Positions 1-5,385 of a stretch of 5,385 nt of DNA are shown one piece after another. Position 1 is the first letter of the stretch, and each line of letters begins with the position of its first letter. The notes beneath the pieces were generated by a model, which was given only the letters and a program-made list of their open reading frames with translations, was not told the origin of the DNA and searched no databases. The stretch covers positions 1 through 5,385 of the forward strand of contig JAGLTN010000618.1 in NCBI GenBank assembly GCA_023135255.1, written 5' to 3'. This stretch comes from Planctomycetota bacterium (GTDB lineage: Bacteria; Planctomycetota; Phycisphaerae; Sedimentisphaerales; Anaerobacaceae). Made by a program: the position numbers and the translations under genes.

Positions 1-1128
1 ATAACCCGAACATTAAAAAGTCCTCCCCGCGACAGTCTCAAGGTTCTTGCAACCGTAAAGAAATCTTTGCTTAACCGTGGTGTGGCAGAGCCTAAAGAAC
101 ATATAATTATGATACGAAGCTGGGCAACAGCTACTATACTTGCTTCAGCTGAACCTTTTTCGCAGTCTCAAATTGCAAAGACACGTCAATTCGCCAAACG
201 CTGCCGATTCGATCTTGTGCATTTGCCTGATATCAATGCCGAAGACGTTAATATTTTTCATAAACTCGATAAGCCGGTATACTATCAGTATACCGAGAGA
301 ATATTGTCGCCTGATTTTAAACATTTTTTTAGTGATTATGCTTATAATATTGCCCCCGCAACAGATGACAGGCCTTACTACTATGATTTTTTCAAGTGCA
401 GTTCTTTGCCTTATATAATCAGGTCGGTTAAAGGGCAATGGCTTGTTTTTTCTGAATGGGGCTATCTTATTCTTGTCATAACGTTACTTCAGGCCGTGTT
501 AGCAAGCACAATTTTAATTCTGCTGCCGATTGCAATAGCAAAACCAATAAAAAATATTACCCAGGGGAAATTAGCGACTTTTGGTTATTTCTTTTTGGTC
601 GGTTTGGGCTATATGTTTTTAGAAATGGGATTTATTGCGAAGATGACATTACTGATAGGCCATCCGGTCTGGGCGATCGCTGTTACTATTTTGAGTTTTT
701 TGCTGTTCTCAGCCTTCGGAGCTTTGACCTGTAAGTTAATTTTCAGCCTGAAATATTCGGGGTGGATGGTTTATTCGATATATATCGCAGTTGCTGCAAT
801 CATCGTTACTGGATTGCTGGAAATATTAGCAATGAGATTCTTTTTCAGCTATATGGTGCAATACTCTTTTACAGCTCGTTTGGTCATATCGTTTCTGATG
901 ATAGCTCCTTTAGCATTTTTTATGGGTATACCTTTTCCTTTTGCAATAAAAAAATTAGGCTTAAACAGCAGGCCTTTAATTCCCTGGGCATTGGGAATAA
1001 ATGGATTTGCTTCTGTCATCGCTGCGGTAGGGGGGACTTTGCTTGCAATTTCACTGGGATTTACTAATGTATCAATAATCGCATTAGGTTGTTATTTTCT
1101 GGCGGGAGCAATTGTAAAAAAAATATAA
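1..1128 (+). CDS. Spermidine-synthase-like multi-pass membrane protein, C-terminal part (5' truncated)
   Basis: The frame is open from the first base and gives 375 residues up to a TAA stop, so the gene starts outside the window. The soluble part begins ITRTLKSPPRDSLK, continues with an RSWATATILAS strand, and reaches a conserved ATDDRPYYYDFF motif near residues 119-130. This layout is typical of large bacterial proteins that join a spermidine/spermine-synthase-like Rossmann domain to membrane segments. About six or seven hydrophobic helices follow (roughly bases 460-540, 577-660, 664-745, 763-831, 871-948 and 982-1116), ending in a glycine-rich helix pair. Family members are usually around twice this length. 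The catalytic domain lies mostly upstream, so whether it transfers aminopropyl groups or uses another substrate cannot be judged. The TTG at 67 is not a start, because the family match continues upstream of it. No clear terminator follows. Confidence 0.8.
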   Translation: MTRTLKSPPRDSLKVLATVKKSLLNRGVAEPKEHIIMIRSWATATILASAEPFSQSQIAKTRQFAKRCRFDLVHLPDINAEDVNIFHKLDKPVYYQYTERILSPDFKHFFSDYAYNIAPATDDRPYYYDFFKCSSLPYIIRSVKGQWLVFSEWGYLILVITLLQAVLASTILILLPIAIAKPIKNITQGKLATFGYFFLVGLGYMFLEMGFIAKMTLLIGHPVWAIAVTILSFLLFSAFGALTCKLIFSLKYSGWMVYSIYIAVAAIIVTGLLEILAMRFFFSYMVQYSFTARLVISFLMIAPLAFFMGIPFPFAIKKLGLNSRPLIPWALGINGFASVIAAVGGTLLAISLGFTNVSIIALGCYFLAGAIVKKI

Positions 1129-1220
1129 CCTGCCTGGCTTTTCTAAGAATATTATAAAGAAAGCATGATTTTTGACAGTTATATATATTGTAGCACACAC
1201 CAAAAGTTTGTAAAAAAACC

Positions 1221-1249
1221 TTGACTTGCTACTAGTTACAGGATAGCAT
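1221..1249 (+). promoter_or_regulatory. Sigma-70-type promoter for the pseudopilin unit
   Basis: A TTGACT -35 box (1221-1226) is followed by a 17-base spacer and a TAGCAT -10 box (1244-1249), matching 5/6 and 4/6 of the consensus. Transcription would start near 1256, giving a leader of about 35 bases before the ATG at 1292. It lies in the only sizeable plus-strand intergenic gap, just before a gene with a strong ribosome binding site. It is predicted from sequence only. Confidence 0.55.
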
Positions 1250-1253
1250 AACA

Positions 1254-1271
1254 TAGTAGATGTTTATACTA
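1254..1271. promoter_or_regulatory. Operator-like inverted repeat at the predicted transcription start
   Basis: TAGTA (1254-1258) and TACTA (1267-1271) form 5-bp inverted arms around 8 bases and overlap the predicted transcription start. A palindromic ACTAGT at 1231-1236 lies between the -35 and -10 boxes and shares the ACTA/TAGT core. Such placement would suit a repressor site. However, the arms are short and AT-rich and could arise by chance, and no regulator gene is present in the window. Confidence 0.2.
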
Positions 1272-1291
1272 AATATAGTCTGGAGGGCAAA

Positions 1292-2170
1292 ATGTCGTAT
1301 TGGGGGTATAACTCAGATAGGTGCAACGAAAAGACGCTGTCTGGTGCTTTTACACTCGTTGAGTTGCTTGTGGTTATCTCGATTATCTCGCTTTTAATGT
1401 CAATTATGATGCCTTCGCTAAATAGAGCTCGTGAGCAAGCTAATCGGATGGACTGTATGAGTAATATGCGTCAGCTTACCCTGAGTTGGATGATGTATGC
1501 CCACGACAATGACGGCAAACTTTGTTCACCTGATACCGGTTGGATCGACTATGATTATGGGCTGCCTTGCCCTTCTAGGTACGGTCGGCCGCATTGGGTT
1601 CTTGGCGGACCAAGTGCTCCAACGCTATACTATTTTAATCATATCGGAGACAGTGAAATCGCAATAAAAGAAGGAGTTTTGTGGCCTTATGTGCAAAATA
1701 TCGATATTTATCATTGTAAGATGCATTCGGACGAATTTCTTCGCAGTTATTCGATGTCCAATACTATGGGTGGGCAGCCTTTAATGGCAGATCTTTACAG
1801 GAAATGGCAGTTCAATGATATTGCTAATATCTCAAGGCCTTCTGAAAAGCTTGTTTTTATTGATGCGAAAACAGGGAAAAGATGGCTGGCTTGGAGTTTT
1901 TTTCCGATTCAATATAGTGTAGCAGAGACCCTGCGCTGGGGTTCAAAAAAAGGAATTAAGAAGCGTTGTTGGAGAGAGTATCAACTCGTGACCCAAAGAC
2001 ATTGCGGAGGGTGCAATATTTCTTTTGCTGATGGCCATTGTAAATATTGGAAGTATGAAGATTGGCGTACAGTCAAGCTTGCCGAGGAGGAGTTGTGGCC
2101 AAGCAATCCCGTGCATGAGGATAATGCTGATTTGGAATATCTTGCTAAGTTACTCAAGGGGTGTGATTAA
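1292..2170 (+). CDS. Prepilin-type H-X9-DG pseudopilin-like protein
   Basis: This 292-residue protein has a class III (prepilin) signal: a polar leader of 19 residues, then FTLVELLVVISIISLLMSIM (20-39), with the conserved Glu at +5 if prepilin peptidase cuts after Ala19. The helix would anchor the protein in the inner membrane or a pseudopilus. The C-terminal part has the H-X9-DG signature: His237, nine residues, Asp247-Gly248, then a WKYEDWRT strand and a DNADLEYLAKLLKG tail. The family occurs in many paralogous copies in planctomycetes and relatives; its substrate and partners are mostly unknown. Cysteines are unusual here: Cys238, Cys241 and Cys250 surround the motif. The ATG is supported by GGAGG at 1282-1286, five bases upstream. 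It is probably co-transcribed with the next gene, 11 bases downstream. Confidence 0.88.
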   Translation: MSYWGYNSDRCNEKTLSGAFTLVELLVVISIISLLMSIMMPSLNRAREQANRMDCMSNMRQLTLSWMMYAHDNDGKLCSPDTGWIDYDYGLPCPSRYGRPHWVLGGPSAPTLYYFNHIGDSEIAIKEGVLWPYVQNIDIYHCKMHSDEFLRSYSMSNTMGGQPLMADLYRKWQFNDIANISRPSEKLVFIDAKTGKRWLAWSFFPIQYSVAETLRWGSKKGIKKRCWREYQLVTQRHCGGCNISFADGHCKYWKYEDWRTVKLAEEELWPSNPVHEDNADLEYLAKLLKGCD

Positions 2171-2181
2171 AGGAGAATCCG

Positions 2182-2790
2182 ATGCTGCCAGAATGGTTAA
2201 AATATGAAATTAAAAAAAAGCTTGAACATGTCAATCTCGACGGGCTTAGCTTGCGGGATTGGTTGAATGACCTGGATCGCAAATGGGTTATTGGTATTAC
2301 ATGCGGCTGTGTGCTTATTTTTATGTTGGTATTATTTGCATCTGGATCTGACGAACTTTTAGTAGAAAGTAAAACGAAAGGGAAGGCGTGGTTTTATGAT
2401 CTCAATACAGGCGAGCTTTTCGTTGACAATGCAGACAAGATTCCGCCTATAAAGGCGCCTTCCGGAAGATTGCCAAGCGGTGAGCACGCTGGCGTATTGG
2501 CATATGTACTGAGTTTTGCAGCCGAGCCTAACGATTCGGATATGTTCGTGGCTTATCTCGAAAAAATGACCGAGAAGGGCAAAAAATATGAACTGCTTTT
2601 TCGCAAATCGAAACAAGACGTTACGAAAAAAACAATTGATGCATGGAACAGTGAAAGGCTAATTTGTGAACCAAATGACACCGAATGGTACAGCGTAAAC
2701 AGCGAACAAGGACAGGCCTTAATGAAACAGGCCTTCAAGCAAGACTCCATCGGCCAAAAGCCGAAATATTTTCCCCCGAACCGTGATTAA
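2182..2790 (+). CDS. Single-pass membrane protein, conserved companion of the pseudopilin
   Basis: This 202-residue protein has no function I can name. The first 33 residues are charged and probably cytoplasmic. One membrane helix spans about 35-54 (WVIGITCGCVLIFMLVLFAS), and the rest should lie outside the inner membrane. The outer domain starts with KAWFYDLNTGELF (68-80), then PPIKAPSG (88-95) and an AGVLAYVLSF strand (103-112), and ends with GQKPKYFPP (191-199). I recognise this pattern from uncharacterised proteins found beside H-X9-DG pseudopilins in planctomycetes. The ATG is supported by AGGAGA at 2171-2176, five bases upstream, and by an 11-base gap from the pseudopilin stop, so both are probably made from one mRNA. 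A structural or assembly role next to the pseudopilin is inference from position only. Confidence 0.75.
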   Translation: MLPEWLKYEIKKKLEHVNLDGLSLRDWLNDLDRKWVIGITCGCVLIFMLVLFASGSDELLVESKTKGKAWFYDLNTGELFVDNADKIPPIKAPSGRLPSGEHAGVLAYVLSFAAEPNDSDMFVAYLEKMTEKGKKYELLFRKSKQDVTKKTIDAWNSERLICEPNDTEWYSVNSEQGQALMKQAFKQDSIGQKPKYFPPNRD

Positions 2791-2855
2791 AAACTGACCC
2801 TGCTATTATCCAACTTATCCAAGAGCTTTTTTACGGAGCATGTCTGTCAGTTTTT
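2789..2855. terminator. Probable bidirectional intrinsic terminator between convergent genes
   Basis: AAAAACTGAC (2789-2798) and GTCAGTTTTT (2846-2855) are perfect 10-bp inverted arms. An inner 4-bp stem (TGCT 2801-2804 with AGCA 2837-2840) shortens the effective loop. The right arm runs into seven T on the plus strand, and on the minus strand the mirrored arm ends in five T. The repeat fills the 65-base gap between the convergent stops at 2790 and 2856. The long loop and only moderate GC in the stem lower confidence. Confidence 0.5.
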
Positions 2856-3431
2856 TTATTCTATTTTTCCGATTTTGACGTAATGATACAAAATGCCCCA
2901 TGCTTTTGCAGCTACTTTGCTTTGCGATTCCAGCAGAGCTTTTATGTCATTGACATCCATCAAAATTGTTTCGATATCCTCCGATGGTTCCTGGTATTGG
3001 TTTGAAATTTCGCCCCTGGCTTCTACCATAGCCATATAACAGCTTTCATCGCTAAGCCCAGCTGAGGAATATACAGGTTTGCTTATATGGCCGATCTTAA
3101 CCAACTCTAAGCCGGTTTCTTCTTTCAGCTCTCTTTTAATTGTTTCAGCGATATCTTCACCGTCATCTATAAGACCTGCGGGAAAGCCATATTCGTAATC
3201 CCATATAGGCACACGAAATTCTTTTGTAACCACAAGCCGAACGCCTGCTTGGGTTTTTATTGTAGGAATGATTACCACTGCATCGGCAACGCCGGCATCT
3301 GTTATAGGTCTGTCCTTCCTCGAACACATCAGCCAGCTTCGCTTGGGCTGGTCTTTGCGATTATAAAAAACCTCAAACAAATTTATCCATTTACAACTGG
3401 TTAGCTTATTCAGCTTAAAATAATCCTTCAT
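2856..3431 (-). CDS. Nudix hydrolase, ADP-ribose pyrophosphatase-like
   Basis: This 191-residue protein contains a complete Nudix box (G-x5-E-x7-REL-x-EE-x-GL) at residues 86-108. Glu101, Glu104 and Glu105 are the expected metal ligands and catalytic residues. The N-terminal strands (KWINLFEVFY, RSWLMCSRKDRP), the VVTKEFRVPI stretch and the YSSAGLSDES motif after the box fit the NudF-like ADP-ribose pyrophosphatase group. Those enzymes hydrolyse ADP-ribose or similar nucleotide-sugar diphosphates in the cytoplasm. The proline typical of ADP-ribose pyrophosphatases, about 16 residues after the box, is Ala124 here, so the substrate is uncertain. It is the last gene of the sigma-factor operon. 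Its ATG follows the upstream TAA with no gap, behind only a modest GGGA seven bases upstream, so translation is probably coupled. The next downstream Met (residue 36) would remove family-conserved strands. Confidence 0.87.
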   Translation of the reverse strand: MKDYFKLNKLTSCKWINLFEVFYNRKDQPKRSWLMCSRKDRPITDAGVADAVVIIPTIKTQAGVRLVVTKEFRVPIWDYEYGFPAGLIDDGEDIAETIKRELKEETGLELVKIGHISKPVYSSAGLSDESCYMAMVEARGEISNQYQEPSEDIETILMDVNDIKALLESQSKVAAKAWGILYHYVKIGKIE

Positions 3432-4319
3432 TTAGTTTTCCCAGTTGAACTTTTCTGATTTTTTCAGCAGTTCCGTTATTCTCTTTTGAACCTTAGCATC
3501 CTTGGTGTCTTTCCATTTTTCTACCTCATCCTGGCTTGTTTTAACTTCTTCTTTGAGTTTTTCAAGCCTTTGGCGAAGCTTATCATAGGCGATCTGCTTT
3601 CTTTTCAGGATCAGGTCAAATCTTTGGCCTATAACAGCTTCCAGTTGTTTTGTCAGTTCAGCTTTTTCTTCGTCATTAGCTTTAGATATCTGCTTGATAA
3701 GCTCCTGACGTTTTTGTTTCAAAGCCATATCTTCTTTGAGTATGCCGGCAAGTTCAGGATTACTTTTGGAAGCCTCAAATATCCTGCCGAACTTTTTTCC
3801 GCTAACCATCATTTGCCTGAAATAAAGCTCAGGTTTTTCTTCTTTTAATTCCTGAAGCCTTGCAAATTCATCAGGGTAATTTTCCTGAAGCCATTTCAGA
3901 TATTCTTCTTTTTTCTTCTCCATCTGGGCAAATCTCTCACTTCTGGGCCCGCCGCCATCTCTTGACACCTCATGCATTGATGGACCTCTGAATCCGCCGC
4001 CATCTCTTTTGCCTTTGCTTCCTTCCGGACGGCGACTCGAGTTTTTACTACCCCTTCGTTTTGGTCCCTGCATAATACGTTCATGTAGTTCTTTCATGAA
4101 CATATCAGGGTTTTCTTTACGCATTTTTTCAAGCTCTTCTGCTTCTTCAGGATTATTCTTCGCGATCCTTTCGAGCATCCTGTCGATTCTATCCTCGGTT
4201 AGTTGTTTCCGGGCTTGAGGCTTATCCTCAAAATCTATATCTTCCGCTTTTTCCGCTGCTATTATATTTGTTGCGAGAAATGCCAGTAATGCAAAGATAA
4301 AAATATGTTTCGCTTTCAT
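3432..4319 (-). CDS. Exported charged coiled-coil protein of the sigma-factor operon
   Basis: This 295-residue protein begins with a signal peptide (MKAKHIFIFALLAFLATNIIAA, probable cut after Ala22) and should act in the periplasm. The rest is almost entirely charged helix. A helix-turn unit centred on N/Y-P-E/D recurs at about residues 48-82 (NNPEEAEEL), 141-174 (NYPDEFARL) and 180-211 (SNPELAGIL). Between the first two lies a basic glycine-rich linker (86-129) with two RDGGG motifs. The C-terminal 190-285 is a long coiled coil. The overall look recalls small periplasmic stress and metal-sensing proteins of the CpxP/Spy/ZraP type, but no LTxxQ motif is seen and the protein is much longer, so I do not assign it there. 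The ATG is supported by AAAGGA seven bases upstream, inside the end of the anti-sigma gene four bases away. A role as sensor or modulator for the anti-sigma protein is inference from context. Confidence 0.75.
   Translation of the reverse strand: MKAKHIFIFALLAFLATNIIAAEKAEDIDFEDKPQARKQLTEDRIDRMLERIAKNNPEEAEELEKMRKENPDMFMKELHERIMQGPKRRGSKNSSRRPEGSKGKRDGGGFRGPSMHEVSRDGGGPRSERFAQMEKKKEEYLKWLQENYPDEFARLQELKEEKPELYFRQMMVSGKKFGRIFEASKSNPELAGILKEDMALKQKRQELIKQISKANDEEKAELTKQLEAVIGQRFDLILKRKQIAYDKLRQRLEKLKEEVKTSQDEVEKWKDTKDAKVQKRITELLKKSEKFNWEN
3949..4008. repeat. 15-bp direct repeat encoding RDGGG in the linker
   Basis: The 15-mer CCGCCGCCATCTCTT occurs at 3949-3963 and again at 3994-4008, exactly 45 bases (15 codons) apart and in the same frame. 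On the minus strand it encodes the two RDGGG motifs of the exported coiled-coil protein. It is GC-richer than its surroundings. A local in-frame duplication in a low-complexity linker is the simplest explanation. Confidence 0.7.
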
Positions 4320-4323
4320 AATA

Positions 4324-4863
4324 CTATCCTTTCCAGAAGTTACTTTGAATTTCTATTAAATCGTTTTCAATTTCCGTTAATTCGGATTCGCCGTTGATGG
4401 TAGAATCGGTTTCATATTTTATTGCCACAATTTCAGCTTCGAGCTGTTCAATCTCCTGCTCGAAAGTCTCGTACTGAGCGTCATTAGCTGTTACATCTTC
4501 GCTGTCCCAGATGCTTTCAGTTGAAGCTGAATCAGTTACCATCGCAACTGCCTGATTTTTCGGCGGCTGTGGATCATTCTGGTTCATCATAAAGAAGACA
4601 GATGCCGCTATCAGAAAAACAGCTGCCGCCGCGGCAAACCTTAGCGTTGCAGTTTTAACTATAGAAGCCTTGCTGTGGTTAAGTTCTCGGCCGATGTCCG
4701 CTTTAATATTTGCCAAAAGTTTTGAATCAGGCTCAGCAGCTGAGTTATATTTTTCAAAGATCAAATCGGCCTGCCTGAAATTTTCAGCAGCTTTGCCCGC
4801 ACTGTCAGAGTTCATAAATGTGCTCAACAGTTTATCAAGATTGTCCTGGTTTTTAATACTCAT
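4324..4863 (-). CDS. Anti-sigma-like single-pass membrane protein
   Basis: This 179-residue protein follows the ECF sigma gene. Residues 1-70 should be cytoplasmic: a leading helix (NLDKLLSTFM), then FRQADLIFEKYN and an EPDSKLLANIKADI stretch, a pattern I recognise from planctomycete anti-sigma proteins. No zinc-binding H-x3-C-x2-C motif is present. One membrane helix lies at about 73-93 (TLRFAAAAAVFLIAASVFFMM). The outer part (94-179) is very acidic, with about 21 Asp/Glu against 3 Lys. It contains two helices with regular 3-4 hydrophobic spacing (Ile138, Leu141, Ile145, Ile148; then Leu162, Ile165, Leu169, Ile172), suggesting a helical hairpin. The expected role is to hold the sigma factor at the membrane until a signal arrives from outside. 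The ATG is one base after the sigma stop, with GGTGG (4870-4874) six bases upstream. The anti-sigma call rests mainly on position and architecture. Confidence 0.72.
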   Translation of the reverse strand: MSIKNQDNLDKLLSTFMNSDSAGKAAENFRQADLIFEKYNSAAEPDSKLLANIKADIGRELNHSKASIVKTATLRFAAAAAVFLIAASVFFMMNQNDPQPPKNQAVAMVTDSASTESIWDSEDVTANDAQYETFEQEIEQLEAEIVAIKYETDSTINGESELTEIENDLIEIQSNFWKG

Positions 4864-4864
4864 T

Positions 4865-5385
4865 TTATTCCACCATTAATTCTCTCAACTTTGCTACAGC
4901 CCGATGCACTTTCGACAAGGTTGTTCCGATAGGCTCTTTTCTAATCTGAGCAATTTCTTTAAAACTAAGCCCTGAATAAAATCGCAATACTATAAGCTCT
5001 TTTGTTTTTTCATCAAGTTTATCAAGCTGCCTCTGAAGTTTGTCAAGGGTGTGTCTGTCAGAATATTTCAACCCAACTGACGCAGATTCTAATATCAAAA
5101 CTTTATTTTCTATTAACTTTTTCTGTTTTTGCTTAGCCCTTAAATGGTCAGTAAAAATATTTGATGCGATCCTGAAAATCCATCCATCAAACGAACCACC
5201 CTTATATGAGCTTATTTTTTTAACTAATTTAACAAATAATTCACTCAGCAGATCATCACTTAAGGTCCTGTTTCCGGATAACCGGTAGAAATAGCCATAA
5301 AGACGTTTGGAGTACAAGTCAACAAGCTGCGAAAAACTATCGTTATCGCCATTTTTACAGCCTTTTATTATTCCGACTAATTCAT
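4865..5385 (-). CDS. ECF-type RNA polymerase sigma factor (5' end beyond the window)
   Basis: The visible 172 residues cover nearly the whole of a group 4 (ECF) sigma-70 factor, which redirects RNA polymerase to a specific promoter set. Region 2 spans about 11-82, with GDNDSFSQLVDLYSKRLYGY, the DDLLSELFVKL helix and GWIFRIASNIFTDHLR for -10 recognition and melting. After a short linker, region 4 lies at about 115-170, with LDEKTKELIVLRFYSGLSFK and a helix-turn-helix (EIAQIRKEPIGTTLSKVHRA) for the -35 element. The frame is open to the window edge: 22 residues (ELVGIIKGCKNGD...) precede the TTG at 5317 and match region 2.1, so that codon is internal and the true start is probably only a few codons upstream. 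It leads the operon; the promoter, often self-activated in this family, is out of view. Confidence 0.92.
   Translation of the reverse strand, partial: ELVGIIKGCKNGDNDSFSQLVDLYSKRLYGYFYRLSGNRTLSDDLLSELFVKLVKKISSYKGGSFDGWIFRIASNIFTDHLRAKQKQKKLIENKVLILESASVGLKYSDRHTLDKLQRQLDKLDEKTKELIVLRFYSGLSFKEIAQIRKEPIGTTLSKVHRAVAKLRELMVE

Noticed and set aside
67..69. TTG as a start codon for the membrane protein
   Set aside because: The frame is open to base 1 and the residues before it (ITRTLKSPPRDSLK) belong to the conserved family sequence.
145..438. A 97-codon minus-strand open frame inside the first gene
   Set aside because: It lies opposite a conserved coding region with clear family motifs and has no domain or convincing ribosome binding site.
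673..680. The octamer GCGATCGC, resembling the cyanobacterial HIP1 repeat
   Set aside because: Only one copy was noticed, it lies within coding sequence, and the gene content does not suggest a cyanobacterium.
1172..1177. A perfect TTGACA -35 box upstream of the predicted promoter
   Set aside because: No acceptable -10 box lies 16-18 bases downstream; the sequence there is GCACACAC-like.
1180..1189. A TATATATAT-type tract as a possible regulatory or replication element
   Set aside because: It is short and simple, with no iterons or initiator-binding boxes nearby, so it is just AT-rich intergenic sequence.
3486..3848. A 120-codon plus-strand open frame within the exported protein gene
   Set aside because: It is antisense to a well-supported gene, rich in Phe and Leu as expected from the complement of Lys/Glu codons, and has no recognisable domain.

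Overview
The window reads as ordinary chromosomal DNA from a Gram-negative-type bacterium, most likely a planctomycete of the Phycisphaerae/Sedimentisphaerales kind. This placement rests on gene content: a prepilin-type H-X9-DG pseudopilin followed by a single-pass protein with a WFYDLNTGELF core, and an ECF sigma factor followed by an anti-sigma protein of the style seen in that group. The DNA is AT-rich by eye and coding density is high. No RNA gene, insertion sequence, CRISPR array or phage gene was seen. The longest stretch without a gene is 163 bases.

Layout. Positions 1-1128 (+) hold the 3' half of a large multi-pass membrane protein of the spermidine-synthase-like family; its 5' end lies outside the window. 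Positions 1129-1291 carry a good sigma-70-type promoter (TTGACT, 17-base spacer, TAGCAT). That promoter drives a two-gene unit: a pseudopilin-like H-X9-DG protein (1292-2170) and a single-pass membrane companion (2182-2790). A perfect 10-bp inverted repeat at 2789-2855 lies between two convergent transcription units and probably terminates both.

The minus strand from 5385 down to 2856 is one tightly packed operon. In transcription order it encodes an ECF sigma factor (cut by the window edge), a one-TM anti-sigma-like protein with a very acidic outer helical hairpin, an exported highly charged coiled-coil protein with a basic glycine-rich linker, and a Nudix hydrolase of the ADP-ribose pyrophosphatase type. 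Gaps are 1, 4 and 0 bases, and ribosome binding sites lie inside the preceding genes, so translation is probably coupled.

Working model (inference): the first three minus-strand genes form a cell-surface signalling module. The exported protein acts on the outer domain of the anti-sigma protein, which controls release of the sigma factor. The Nudix enzyme may be a downstream housekeeping passenger or part of the response. Two open frames run off the window edges (positions 1 and 5385); internal TTG codons at 67 and 5317 should not be taken as their starts.
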